Origin: Methylotenera_A sp046594915
GTDB lineage: Bacteria; Pseudomonadota; Gammaproteobacteria; Burkholderiales; Methylophilaceae
Length of the DNA: 64,000 nt
Direction of reading: 5' to 3'
Assembly: GCA_046594915.1 (NCBI GenBank)
Contig: JBKJRC010000005.1
Span: forward strand, 186,001-250,000
Part shown: positions 1 through 7,530 of the stretch, piece by piece
Numbering within the stretch: position 1 is the stretch's first letter
Layout of the letters: the number at the start of each line of letters is the position of its first letter
The notes under the pieces: model-generated
What the model was told of the DNA's origin: nothing
The model's input: the letters and a program-made list of their open reading frames with translations, nothing else
Database searches by the model: none
Translations under genes and position numbers: made by a program

Positions 1-1
1 T

Positions 2-355
2 AGCAATGAGGGTTGGATAAATGAAGCCACAATTAAAATTTCATTTACTAAAAATCCTAAAAACACACAATTATTTCAAGCAGAGTCTTTGCCATACTTT
101 TCAGAGCCTGAGATTGTTATTGAAAATGCTTCTGCAATAAATATAAACCTTAAAATAGGTAGTCAACTAATCATTATTCCTGCTAACTCAAGCAAATCAA
201 TTAAAATAGGTGAGGGTAGTTATAAATATTATGCTTCTGCCCCAGGAGTCTTTCCGTCTTTAGGTACACAAATATTTGATAATAGTCATCGCTATTCTTG
301 GAAGTTTTGGATTGAAACTAGTTACGGAAGTAGAAGCCGTAAAGCCAGACGATAA
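2..355 (+). CDS. Hypothetical protein, 3' fragment (5' end outside window)
   Basis: The frame is open from base 2 to the TAA at 353-355, giving 117 codons without a convincing internal start; a TTG at 89 is the only candidate, so I read this as the tail of a gene that begins upstream. The protein alternates beta-prone segments (IVIENASAININLKIGS) and ends in a basic, arginine-rich tail (GSRSRKARR). No family is recognised. The pattern of short hydrophobic strands fits a small extracellular or periplasmic beta domain, but this is only an impression. It is convergent with higBA and unusually AT-rich. Confidence 0.45.
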   Translation, partial: SNEGWINEATIKISFTKNPKNTQLFQAESLPYFSEPEIVIENASAININLKIGSQLIIIPANSSKSIKIGEGSYKYYASAPGVFPSLGTQIFDNSHRYSWKFWIETSYGSRSRKARR

Positions 356-418
356 AAGATATGCATTTAGGTAGTTGTTTTGCATATTGCACACCCAAAT
401 TAGTCAACATTACTCCAA

Positions 419-775
419 TTACGCCGCAGACAAAAGACTTTCATAAGGAATATTCAACCCCTTATGAAGCCGTTTCACCATTGGCAAACTTAGACCGCGC
501 TTGTGGTTTAACACTTCAGAAACGCGACCGCTAGAGCCTATAAAAGGCTCTAAATCTTTTTGCGTTAGGCCTTGCTGTTCCATTCTAAATTTAATTGCAT
601 CAATCGGGTCTGCTGCGCTAATTGGATAATTTTTATTTTCGTAAGCCTCAATCAAAGTCACTAAAATTTCCATTTCATCTGCCTCTGCGGTACCTTCTTG
701 CGCTTGATAAATAACTTCCAAACGTTTAAATGCCGCTTGTAAATCTTCGTCCTTTTTAATTGGTTTTATATTCAT
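419..775 (-). CDS. higA: Antitoxin HigA, XRE-family DNA-binding protein
   Basis: The 118-residue protein has a helical N-terminal dimerisation and toxin-binding part (residues 1-60) and a C-terminal Cro/CI helix-turn-helix (about 65-115; core QGLTQKDLEPFIGSSGRVSE). This matches HigA antitoxins, which neutralise HigB and repress their own operon. The start ATG lies inside the 3' end of the toxin gene, with a 20-base overlap, so the two are translationally coupled. The toxin-first order is typical of higBA. The call rests on domain layout and on the toxin partner, not on a search. Confidence 0.85.
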   Translation of the reverse strand: MNIKPIKKDEDLQAAFKRLEVIYQAQEGTAEADEMEILVTLIEAYENKNYPISAADPIDAIKFRMEQQGLTQKDLEPFIGSSGRVSEVLNHKRGLSLPMVKRLHKGLNIPYESLLSAA

Positions 776-1073
776 TCACGTTCTCCACATTAATGTTGTC
801 ATACTGCGCATGCGTGCCAATAAACTTTACCCATACAATACCTGCTTGGTATTGCATCTCAACTATTAGCCGATATTTATTACCTGCAATATTAAATACA
901 ACCCGATTATTGCCGCATATACTTGCGCTTCTGTAATGCGTTTTTATTTCTTGTGGCGTTTTCCAATTGGCTTTCATCGCTTCGTCATACCAGCTTTGTA
1001 AAGCGCCTTTTGCATCATTGCATTCTGGTTGATTCCAAAACTTAACTAATGTACTTTTTGCGATGACACGCAT
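756..1073 (-). CDS. higB: mRNA interferase toxin HigB (RelE-like)
   Basis: The 105-residue protein has the HigB core: a beta-strand VVFNIAGNKYRLIVEM followed by VWVKFIGTHAQYDNIN, the same arrangement as the C-terminal sheet of HigB ribosome-dependent RNases. HigB toxins cleave translated mRNA during stress when the antitoxin is degraded. The start at 1073 (MRVIAKSTLVKFW) is chosen because a GGGAG ribosome-binding site lies about 8 bases upstream; an in-frame start 15 bases further out has none. That GGGAG is one arm of a perfect palindrome (1082-1096), a likely autoregulatory operator. Confidence 0.85.
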   Translation of the reverse strand: MRVIAKSTLVKFWNQPECNDAKGALQSWYDEAMKANWKTPQEIKTHYRSASICGNNRVVFNIAGNKYRLIVEMQYQAGIVWVKFIGTHAQYDNINVENVNEYKTN

Positions 1074-1081
1074 TATTAATT

Positions 1082-1096
1082 CTCCCAATTTGGGAG
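1082..1096. promoter_or_regulatory. Palindromic operator candidate overlapping the higB ribosome-binding site
   Basis: CTCCCAA and TTGGGAG form a perfect 7-base dyad around one central T. On the minus strand the right-hand arm supplies the GGGAG Shine-Dalgarno of higB. A bound repressor here would cover the translation start region, and a hairpin in the mRNA could also hide the Shine-Dalgarno. Autorepression by HigA or the HigBA complex is the family norm; that this particular dyad is the site is an inference. Confidence 0.5.
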
Positions 1097-1158
1097 GTTA
1101 CGCCAATCCGTTAATCACGTCAACAATTAGCAAGTGAATTCTTGTGAATGTTTTAAGG

Positions 1159-1164
1159 TAAAAT
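1159..1164 (+). promoter_or_regulatory. Candidate -10 element of purB
   Basis: TAAAAT lies 35 bases before the purB start, in the context GGTAAAATAGCGG. The same hexamer with similar flanks is found at matching distance before dapD, yffB and purL. No clear -35 hexamer is visible at 17 bases. Confidence 0.35.
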
Positions 1165-1198
1165 AGCGGTTTATTGAACCGCCGTTTGAAAGCTTAGA

Positions 1199-2584
1199 AT
1201 GATGTCAGAAAAGCAGTCGCTTACCACCCTCAATGCGCTATCTCCATTGGATGGCCGCTATCAAACTAAATTAGATTCCCTACGCCCGTACTTTAGTGAA
1301 TATGCGCTGATTAAACACCGCGCTTGGGTAGAAGTAGAATGGCTAAAAGCGTTATCAGCGGCGCAAGAATTAGCTGAGATTGCGCCATTCAGCGCAGAAA
1401 CGACTCAAGAATTAGACGCGGCAATCACCCAGTTTTCTGAAGCCGATGCTGCCCAAGTCAAGGCGATTGAAGCACGCACCAACCATGATGTAAAAGCGCT
1501 TGAATACTGGCTAAAAGAAAAGTTTGATATTAATCCTGAAATCAAAAAAGCCAGTGAATTTATTCATTTTGCTTGCACTTCAGAAGACATCAATAATTTA
1601 TCGCACGGCTTGATGCTGAAAAGTGCGCGCGATGTCGTGATGTTGCCATTTCTAGCCGACTTAATTACGCGCTTAACTGAATTGTCCCATCAGCTTGCCG
1701 ACCAGCCAATGCTGTCGCGCACGCATGGTCAAACCGCTTCGCCAACTACCATGGGCAAAGAATTAGCCAATGTGGTTTATCGTTTAAAACGTCAGCAAAA
1801 ACAGCTGATTAACAACGAAATACTCGGGAAAATCAACGGTGCGGTTGGTAACTTTAATGCGCATTTATCGGCTTACCCCACATTTGATTGGGAAAGTTTT
1901 GCACAAAAATTTGTACAAAATTTAGGGTTAACTTACAACCCAATGACCACGCAGATTGAGCCGCATGATTATATGGCTGAGCTATATGACGTTTTAAGCC
2001 GCATCAACACAATTTTGATCGATTTGAATCGCGATATTTGGGGCTATATTTCGGTTGGCTATTTCAAACAAAAAGTCAAAGCCGGCGAAATCGGCTCATC
2101 CACCATGCCGCATAAAGTTAACCCAATTGATTTTGAAAACTCAGAGGGGAATTTGGGTTTAGCCAACGCGGTATTGCGGCATATGGCTGAAAAACTGCCG
2201 ATCTCACGCTGGCAGCGCGATTTAACCGATTCTACTGTGTTAAGAAATATGGGCGTGGCATTTGGCTATACTTTATTGGGTTACGATTCCTGTTTACGCG
2301 GCTTAAATAAATTAGAAATCAACACCGCAAAATTGACAGAAGATTTAGACAATAGCTGGGAAGTGCTAGCAGAGCCCATTCAAACCGTGATGCGCCGCTA
2401 CGGCATTGCAAATCCGTATGAACAATTGAAAGAATTAACGCGCGGCAAAGGCGGTATCAATAAAGCGTCGTTGCACACATTTATTGGTGCCTTGAAGATC
2501 CCAACAGAAGCGAAACAAGCATTGCTTGATATGACACCAGCTAGTTATATCGGCAAGGCAACGCAGCTTGCAGGCAATATTTAA
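1199..2584 (+). CDS. purB: Adenylosuccinate lyase
   Basis: PurB performs two beta-eliminations that release fumarate: SAICAR to AICAR in purine synthesis, and adenylosuccinate to AMP. The 461-residue length matches the long gammaproteobacterial/betaproteobacterial form. Visible signatures are TSEDINNLSHGL near residue 125, the catalytic-His segment SRTHGQTASPT near 175, and the fumarase/aspartase superfamily loop GSSTMPHKVNPIDFEN near 298-313. Two ATG codons stand in tandem at the start (1199 and 1202) with no strong Shine-Dalgarno, so the exact start is uncertain by one codon. It sits alone, followed 14 bases later by the superoxide dismutase gene. purL, of the same pathway, is 53 kb away. 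Confidence 0.97.
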   Translation: MMSEKQSLTTLNALSPLDGRYQTKLDSLRPYFSEYALIKHRAWVEVEWLKALSAAQELAEIAPFSAETTQELDAAITQFSEADAAQVKAIEARTNHDVKALEYWLKEKFDINPEIKKASEFIHFACTSEDINNLSHGLMLKSARDVVMLPFLADLITRLTELSHQLADQPMLSRTHGQTASPTTMGKELANVVYRLKRQQKQLINNEILGKINGAVGNFNAHLSAYPTFDWESFAQKFVQNLGLTYNPMTTQIEPHDYMAELYDVLSRINTILIDLNRDIWGYISVGYFKQKVKAGEIGSSTMPHKVNPIDFENSEGNLGLANAVLRHMAEKLPISRWQRDLTDSTVLRNMGVAFGYTLLGYDSCLRGLNKLEINTAKLTEDLDNSWEVLAEPIQTVMRRYGIANPYEQLKELTRGKGGINKASLHTFIGALKIPTEAKQALLDMTPASYIGKATQLAGNI

Positions 2585-2598
2585 ATAAAAGGTAAACC

Positions 2599-3327
2599 AT
2601 GACAACACGCAGAGATTTTTTACAGAATACCGCAGCCGTTATTGGGGCTACCGCGCTTGGTAGCGTAGTTGTGCAGGCAAAAGAGCAAGCCATACAAAAA
2701 TTGCCCTATAGTGACAAGTTAACAGATAACACTGGCAAATATGTGTTGCAGCCTTTGCCTTATGCTTACGATGCGTTGGAGCCAGTGATTGACGCGCGCA
2801 CAGTTGAGTTACATTACAACTCTCACCATAAACCTGCAGTGGCTGCGGCCAATAAAGCAGAAGATGGGCTGGAGCAAGCGCGCGAATCGGGGGATTTCAG
2901 CCTAGTGAAACACTACGAAAAAGAGTTGGCACTCGGTCTTTCTAGTCATATTCTGCATACGATTTACTGGACTAATTTATCCGCTAAAGGAGGCAGCCCG
3001 ACTGGCGATTTGCTTAAAGAAATTGAAAAGAACTTCAAGTCTTTCGACAAATTTAAAGCGCATTTGGCAGCAGCGACCGTTAGCGTGGAAGGTGCTGGCT
3101 GGGGTATATTAGGCTATCTGCCTGCCACTAAAAAATTAATGGTGTTGCAATGTGAAAATCACCAAAAACTGACTGCCTGGGGCATTGTGCCTATTTTGGT
3201 GTTAGATGTGTGGGAACATGCCTATTACCTGAAATATCAAAATCGTCGTGCAGAGTATGTTAATAACCTGTTTAGCATTATTAACTGGACTAACGTTGCA
3301 GCGCGATATGATGCGGCGATACGGTAA
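2599..3327 (+). CDS. Tat-exported Fe/Mn-type superoxide dismutase, archaeal-like subgroup
   Basis: The 242-residue protein starts with a twin-arginine signal (TTRRDFLQ, hydrophobic stretch, cleavage probably after VVVQA near residue 27), so the enzyme should act folded in the periplasm, converting superoxide to peroxide and oxygen. Metal ligands are His72 (LHYNSHH), His120 (HILHTIYW) and the Asp/His of LDVWEHAYY. Several outer-sphere positions are unlike SodB/SodA: the gateway tyrosine (Tyr34 in E. coli numbering) is Ala80, and the CENH segment puts a histidine where MnSOD has its Gln. The HILHTIYW segment also resembles archaeal enzymes. It lies 14 bases after purB and just before wrbA. Confidence 0.9.
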   Translation: MTTRRDFLQNTAAVIGATALGSVVVQAKEQAIQKLPYSDKLTDNTGKYVLQPLPYAYDALEPVIDARTVELHYNSHHKPAVAAANKAEDGLEQARESGDFSLVKHYEKELALGLSSHILHTIYWTNLSAKGGSPTGDLLKEIEKNFKSFDKFKAHLAAATVSVEGAGWGILGYLPATKKLMVLQCENHQKLTAWGIVPILVLDVWEHAYYLKYQNRRAEYVNNLFSIINWTNVAARYDAAIR

Positions 3328-3345
3328 AGGAATGCAGGAAAAATA

Positions 3346-3402
3346 ATGTCATGGTTGTCGCGTGATTGCCCAAAAATCGATTTTATTGCCCATGTTGATT
3401 AG
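3346..3402 (+). CDS. Possible 18-codon leader peptide upstream of wrbA
   Basis: A short frame (MSWLSRDCPKIDFIAHVD) has a well-placed AGGAA upstream of its ATG and stops three bases before the wrbA start, which itself lacks a clear Shine-Dalgarno. This could be a coupling leader, or a remnant of a lost gene. No conservation evidence is available from one sequence, so it is a candidate only. Confidence 0.3.
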   Translation: MSWLSRDCPKIDFIAHVD

Positions 3403-3405
3403 CTT

Positions 3406-3999
3406 ATGAGCGAAATTCTAGTACTTTATTATTCTCAAGGTGGTGCTGTGCGTGAAATGGCGCAGCTGATTGCGCGTGGGGTTGAATCGGTGAAAGGTGT
3501 GAAAGCACGTATTCGCACTGTGCCAAAAGTGTCTGCTAATTGCGAAGCAACCGAACCGGATATTCCTAATAATGGCGACCCTTACGTTGAACTAAGTGAT
3601 TTAGAAGAGTGCATCGGCTTAGCGCTGGGTAGCCCTACCCGCTTTGGCAATATGGCGGCACCGATGAAATATTTTTTAGATAGCACTGCTGGTTTATGGT
3701 TGAAAGGTGCGCTGATTGGCAAACCAGCGGCAGTATTTACCAGTACAGGTTCCATGCATGGTGGCAATGAATCCACCCTACTAACCATGATGTTGCCGCT
3801 GATACATCACGGCATGTTAATCGTTGGTTTGCCTTATTCTGAGCCTGAATTATCCAGCACGCAATCTGGCGGAACGCCTTATGGCGCCAGCCATATTGGT
3901 GGCGCTATGGATGACAAAAAAATCACTGAAGATGAGAAAAAACTATGTCTCGCATTGGGTAAACGCTTGGCAGAAACTGCGCTAAAGTTGGTGAGTTAA
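3406..3999 (+). CDS. wrbA: NAD(P)H:quinone oxidoreductase WrbA
   Basis: WrbA is a tetrameric flavodoxin-like FMN enzyme that reduces quinones by two electrons, avoiding semiquinone radicals. The 197-residue length is standard. Residues 7-19 (LYYSQGGAVREMA) form the FMN phosphate loop. GSPTRFGNMAAPMKYFLD and TSTGSMHGGNESTLL are diagnostic WrbA segments, and GLPYSEPEL carries the family insertion. The gene follows a superoxide dismutase and is followed one base later by a DUF2069 membrane gene, a pairing common in betaproteobacteria. An antioxidant role fits the neighbourhood. Confidence 0.95.
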   Translation: MSEILVLYYSQGGAVREMAQLIARGVESVKGVKARIRTVPKVSANCEATEPDIPNNGDPYVELSDLEECIGLALGSPTRFGNMAAPMKYFLDSTAGLWLKGALIGKPAAVFTSTGSMHGGNESTLLTMMLPLIHHGMLIVGLPYSEPELSSTQSGGTPYGASHIGGAMDDKKITEDEKKLCLALGKRLAETALKLVS

Positions 4000-4000
4000 C

Positions 4001-4357
4001 ATGCTTTTAGCCTTAAAAACAGGTGCAGGCGCCAGCCTTATCGCATTGATTTTTTTGTGTTTGGCATGGGAAAGCGTGCTTGCGCCTCTTAAGCCGCAAG
4101 GCTCATTGCTAATCTTAAAAGCGCTTCCGTTATTACTGCCGCTTTTTGGCATATTAAAAGGCCGCCGCTACACGTATCAATGGGCCGGCATGCTAATTTT
4201 GCTGTATTTTACCGAAGGCGTGGTGCGGGCTTGGTCTGATACTGGCGTTTCAAGCCAATTAGCGCTAATTGAGGTGGCGTTATCACTGCTATTTTTTTTA
4301 TGCGCGATATTTTATGCAAAACTCACACGAAACAGTGTTTTAAAAGCTTCTGCTTAA
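4001..4357 (+). CDS. DUF2069 inner-membrane protein
   Basis: The 118-residue protein has four hydrophobic segments (about 10-28, 35-50, 60-75 and 88-106), with the GRRYTYQWAGMLILLYFTEG region typical of DUF2069. Its function is unknown. Its start is one base after the wrbA stop, so the two are probably cotranscribed and coupled. The family is usually found beside wrbA, which suggests a membrane role linked to quinone reduction, but no activity is established. Confidence 0.8.
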   Translation: MLLALKTGAGASLIALIFLCLAWESVLAPLKPQGSLLILKALPLLLPLFGILKGRRYTYQWAGMLILLYFTEGVVRAWSDTGVSSQLALIEVALSLLFFLCAIFYAKLTRNSVLKASA

Positions 4358-4482
4358 TTTATAATTAAAGCCTTACGCTATACTTAACACTATAAATAGC
4401 TCAATTTTATAAAGTTAAGCGCGCAAGCAGCCTTTGAACCGCCAATGAAAATACGCATGATTAATCACACTATCCGCCACGC

Positions 4483-5226
4483 ATGAAAATACTCATCTCA
4501 AATGACGACGGCTATTATGCGCATGGCCTTAATATTCTAGCCAGCCATGTTGCAACACTGGCTGATATTACCGTAGTAGCACCAGAGCGCAATCGCAGTG
4601 GCGCCAGCAACTCATTGACTTTGGACCGGCCATTAAGTGTTAAAAAAGCAGCCAATGGCTTTTTTTACGTGAATGGCACGCCAACCGATTGTGTGCATAT
4701 TGCCTTAACTGGTTTGATGGACACGATGCCAGACATGGTGATTTCTGGCATCAATGATGGCGCCAATATGGGTGACGATACGATTTATTCTGGCACGGTT
4801 GCCGCGGCGATGGAAGGTTATTTGTTGGGGATTCCATCGATTGCGATTTCCATGTCGCAACATAATTCTACCCATTTTGAAACCGCCGCGCGCGTAGCGG
4901 TAGAGCTAATTCAACATCATATTAAACATGGTTTTGCGTCACCTACTTTGCTCAATGTGAATGTGCCCGATGTATCTTATGACGCCTTAACTGGCAGAAC
5001 GGTGACGCGTCTTGGCAAGCGCCACAAGGCAGAGCCAGTGGTTCAGCTTAAAACACCCAGAAACGAAACCGTGTATTGGGTGGGCGCTGCTGGGACACCA
5101 AACGATGGCGGTGAGGGCACAGATTTTTATGCGGTGGCGCATAATCAAGTGTCCATTTCGCCGATTCAGGTTGATTTGACTAAACATTCACAATTACCAG
5201 AATTAAAAACTTGGTTAAATAAATAA
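4483..5226 (+). CDS. surE: 5'/3'-nucleotidase SurE
   Basis: SurE is a metal-dependent phosphatase acting on nucleoside 5' and 3' monophosphates and short polyphosphates. The metal-binding NDDG is at residues 7-10 (ISNDDGYYAHG), NRSGASNSLT lies near 39-48, and SGINDGANMGDDTIYSGTVAAAMEG follows from about 87. Length 247 is normal. The stop overlaps the pcm start (TAATG), so translation is coupled. No Shine-Dalgarno is obvious; a 13-codon frame starting at 4445 (MKIRMINHTIRHA) ends across the surE ATG and might couple its initiation, but this is weak. Confidence 0.96.
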   Translation: MKILISNDDGYYAHGLNILASHVATLADITVVAPERNRSGASNSLTLDRPLSVKKAANGFFYVNGTPTDCVHIALTGLMDTMPDMVISGINDGANMGDDTIYSGTVAAAMEGYLLGIPSIAISMSQHNSTHFETAARVAVELIQHHIKHGFASPTLLNVNVPDVSYDALTGRTVTRLGKRHKAEPVVQLKTPRNETVYWVGAAGTPNDGGEGTDFYAVAHNQVSISPIQVDLTKHSQLPELKTWLNK

Positions 5227-5894
5227 TGGCTTTACTAAAATACGGCGTTAAAACGGGTATTGGTATGACATCGTTGCGCACGCGCGATCGCATGCTGGTA
5301 CGCCTGCGCGAACAGGGCATTCAAGACGAAGTAGTGCTATCTGCCATGGCTGAAATTCCGCGTCATATTTTTGTGGATGAAGCGTTAAGTATTCGTGCCT
5401 ATGAAGACGTTTCGCTGCCGATTGGCTTTGGGCAAACCATTTCGCAGCCGTATATTGTGGCGCGCATGACCGAAATTTTGCGTAATGGCGCTGCGTTAAA
5501 CAAAGTGTTAGAAATTGGCACAGGTTGCGGTTATCAAACTGCGGTGTTATCTAAAGTATCCAAAGAAGTGTTATCGCTGGAACGTATTCGCCCACTGATG
5601 ATGAAAGCCAGAAGCCATTTGCGCACGCTAAAATGCAGTAACGTTAAGTTAGATCATGCCGATGGCAGCACTGGGTTGAGCGCATTTGCGCCGTTTGATG
5701 GCATTATCGTCACTGCTGCCGCTAGCCATGTGCCACAAGAATTACTGGTGCAATTAATGGTTGGTGGCCGCTTGATTATCCCGATTGGCACTGCTACGCA
5801 ATATTTAGTTTTAATTGAACGAAAAGCCAACGAATATGTGCAAACCAAGCTAGAAGCAGTGAAATTTGTACCTTTGTTGGGTGGAATTAGTTAA
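5226..5894 (+). CDS. pcm: Protein-L-isoaspartate O-methyltransferase
   Basis: Pcm methylates L-isoaspartyl residues in aged proteins so they can return to aspartate. The SAM-binding motif LEIGTGCGYQTAVLS is near residue 95, and the family N-terminal segment RDRMLVRLREQGI and the substrate loop LPIGFGQTISQPYIVARM are present. The 222-residue call uses the ATG that overlaps the surE stop; an internal ATG at 5265 (MTSLRTRDRM) would match the usual 208-residue length better. The stop overlaps the nlpD start (TAATG), so surE-pcm-nlpD form one coupled unit. Confidence 0.95.
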   Translation: MALLKYGVKTGIGMTSLRTRDRMLVRLREQGIQDEVVLSAMAEIPRHIFVDEALSIRAYEDVSLPIGFGQTISQPYIVARMTEILRNGAALNKVLEIGTGCGYQTAVLSKVSKEVLSLERIRPLMMKARSHLRTLKCSNVKLDHADGSTGLSAFAPFDGIIVTAAASHVPQELLVQLMVGGRLIIPIGTATQYLVLIERKANEYVQTKLEAVKFVPLLGGIS

Positions 5895-6952
5895 TGTTGC
5901 AGTTCTTTTTTGTCACACTATTGGCATTATTTTTAGCCGCCTGTGAGAGCAATCCGCCCGCCCCCGTTATTGATCGCTTGCCGCAATCATCTAAACCGAA
6001 ATCGCCAGCTGCACCGCCAGCCAGCACTAAAGATAACGCCGCTACAAAACCCGCTTATCGTACCGATTGGCGACCGAATAGTTATACTATTAAAAAAGGC
6101 GACACTTTAATTAGCATCGGCTTGGAATACGGCTATGACTATAAAGAAATTGCCGCAGCCAATAACCTTGTCGAGCCTTATACGATTCATATCGGTCATA
6201 AATTAAAATTACCCAGCTTACAAGCAAAAACTGGCAATGGCGCGAGCACTGGCGGCACCAATCAAACTACACAAAGCACAACAGAAGATGGCGTGGTGGT
6301 AACGCCAATCAAAAGCGATTCAGCAACTATTGAAAGTACGCCTATTGAGTCAAAAACACTGGAAACCAAGCCAGTTCAATCGGCTGTTACGCCTGTATTA
6401 AACGAACCAAAATCCACGCGTGAGCCTTATAGTTTAGAGGCCTTTAGCAAGCCAGCGCCGATTGCAACTGCACCAGCTCTGCCCACCGCAATTCAAACCA
6501 CAGAAACCAAGCCCGCTGATATTAAGCCAGCAGACACTAAAACCAACGATGGTAAACCAGTTGAAAGTAATCCAGCTGAAGATGAGGCCATTACATGGAA
6601 TTGGCCAACGCAAGGTAAAGTGGTGGCCAGCTTTAATGAGGTATCGAATAAAGGGCTGGATATCGGCGGCAGTGCTGGGCAGGCGATTAACGCAGCCAGC
6701 AGCGGCAAAGTGATTTATAGCGGCTCCGATTTACGTGGTTACGGTAAATTGGTGATTATTAAGCACAACAAAACCTATTTATCGGTGTACGCGCACAACA
6801 GCAAAATGATTGTTAAAGAAGGCCAAGTTGTAGCAGCAGGTCAAAAAATTGCAGAAATGGGCAATACAGATTCCAACACAGTCAAACTGCATTTTGAAAT
6901 CAGGCGCTTGGGCAAATCAGTTGACCCAGCCCGCTATTTAAATCAAAATTAG
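5894..6952 (+). CDS. nlpD: NlpD-type lipoprotein, LysM plus degenerate M23 domain
   Basis: Residues 1-17 form a lipoprotein signal (LLALFLAAC). A LysM peptidoglycan-binding domain follows (about 62-108, YTIKKGDTLISIGLEYGYDY), then a long low-complexity linker rich in Pro, Thr and Lys, and an M23 fold at about 235-350. The M23 metal ligands are lost: NKGLDIGG has no first histidine, and KLHFEIR replaces the HxH. This is the NlpD/EnvC pattern, which activates the N-acetylmuramyl amidase AmiC at division rather than cutting murein itself. rpoS, the usual next gene, is absent here. Confidence 0.93.
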   Translation: MLQFFFVTLLALFLAACESNPPAPVIDRLPQSSKPKSPAAPPASTKDNAATKPAYRTDWRPNSYTIKKGDTLISIGLEYGYDYKEIAAANNLVEPYTIHIGHKLKLPSLQAKTGNGASTGGTNQTTQSTTEDGVVVTPIKSDSATIESTPIESKTLETKPVQSAVTPVLNEPKSTREPYSLEAFSKPAPIATAPALPTAIQTTETKPADIKPADTKTNDGKPVESNPAEDEAITWNWPTQGKVVASFNEVSNKGLDIGGSAGQAINAASSGKVIYSGSDLRGYGKLVIIKHNKTYLSVYAHNSKMIVKEGQVVAAGQKIAEMGNTDSNTVKLHFEIRRLGKSVDPARYLNQN

Positions 6953-6985
6953 TTTGAATCAAAATTAGTTTGAATCAAAAATTAG
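6941..6985 (+). repeat. 16-bp tandem repeat across the nlpD stop codon
   Basis: AATCAAAATTAGTTTG occurs twice in direct succession, followed by a partial third copy (AATCAAAAATTAG). The first copy contains the nlpD TAG. It is one of several such duplications at gene ends in this window. Confidence 0.85.
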
Positions 6986-7047
6986 TCGCCATTAAATCAA
7001 ATAACTTAATCCGCCTTTCAAAACGCTATCCACTTTAGGAGATTATC

Positions 7048-7413
7048 TTGGCCGCACCGCACAAAAAAGACCCCGATAGATATAGTAAAAATGCTTATAT
7101 TGAAGCAGATACGCCAGTTAAAACTTTGATTTCCGCCGCTGGATTAATGTTGGTATTAATTAGTTTGGTAGGCATTGCGATGGAATTTTTTAAAGATGGC
7201 GGCTGGTTAAAAACCGCACTTGGCTGGCTATTTCAATCTACAACTCACATGCTTTTTATCCCAGTGATTATTTTTGTGCTGTGGTTACTAAATCGCTGGA
7301 TGTCGTCTGGCGCGATCGGTGTCAAGAAAAAAAGTGGCGATATGCCAATGTATATCATGATGGCATTGGGTGCATTTTACGTGTTTCGTTTGATAATAAC
7401 CGGTGGTTTTTGA
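7048..7413 (+). CDS. Small integral membrane protein of unknown function
   Basis: The 121-residue protein has a charged N-terminus (KKDPDRYSKNAY), then three hydrophobic helices at about 28-48, 65-84 and 100-118. No family is recognised. It starts with TTG, supported by an AGGAG ribosome-binding site six bases upstream. It is about 95 bases after nlpD and ends at a strong terminator, so it may be the last gene of the surE-pcm-nlpD transcript, in the slot usually held by rpoS. Confidence 0.65.
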   Translation: MAAPHKKDPDRYSKNAYIEADTPVKTLISAAGLMLVLISLVGIAMEFFKDGGWLKTALGWLFQSTTHMLFIPVIIFVLWLLNRWMSSGAIGVKKKSGDMPMYIMMALGAFYVFRLIITGGF

Positions 7414-7462
7414 GCTATTTTATTGGTTAAGTCTTAAGGTTAAACTAACATTAAAACTGAAT

Positions 7463-7490
7463 AAAAAGCCGCTTTTTCAGCGGCTTTTTT
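7463..7490. terminator. Bidirectional rho-independent terminator
   Basis: AAAAAGCCGC pairs with GCGGCTTTTT around a TTTTTCA loop, ending in a T-run on the plus strand and an A-run that serves the minus strand. It sits between the convergent membrane-protein gene and the thioredoxin gene. Confidence 0.85.
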
Positions 7491-7530
7491 GTTATTACTT
7501 AACACGTATTTAATGGCAATTATTTTAAGA

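Noticed and set aside
359..387. ATATGCA/TGCATAT inverted repeat between the first gene and higA
   Set aside because: Arms of 7 A/T-rich bases with a 15-base loop are expected by chance in DNA of this composition.
6462..6713. Open frames inside nlpD on both strands
   Set aside because: They arise from the low-complexity Pro/Thr/Lys linker of NlpD and have no ribosome-binding sites or family features.
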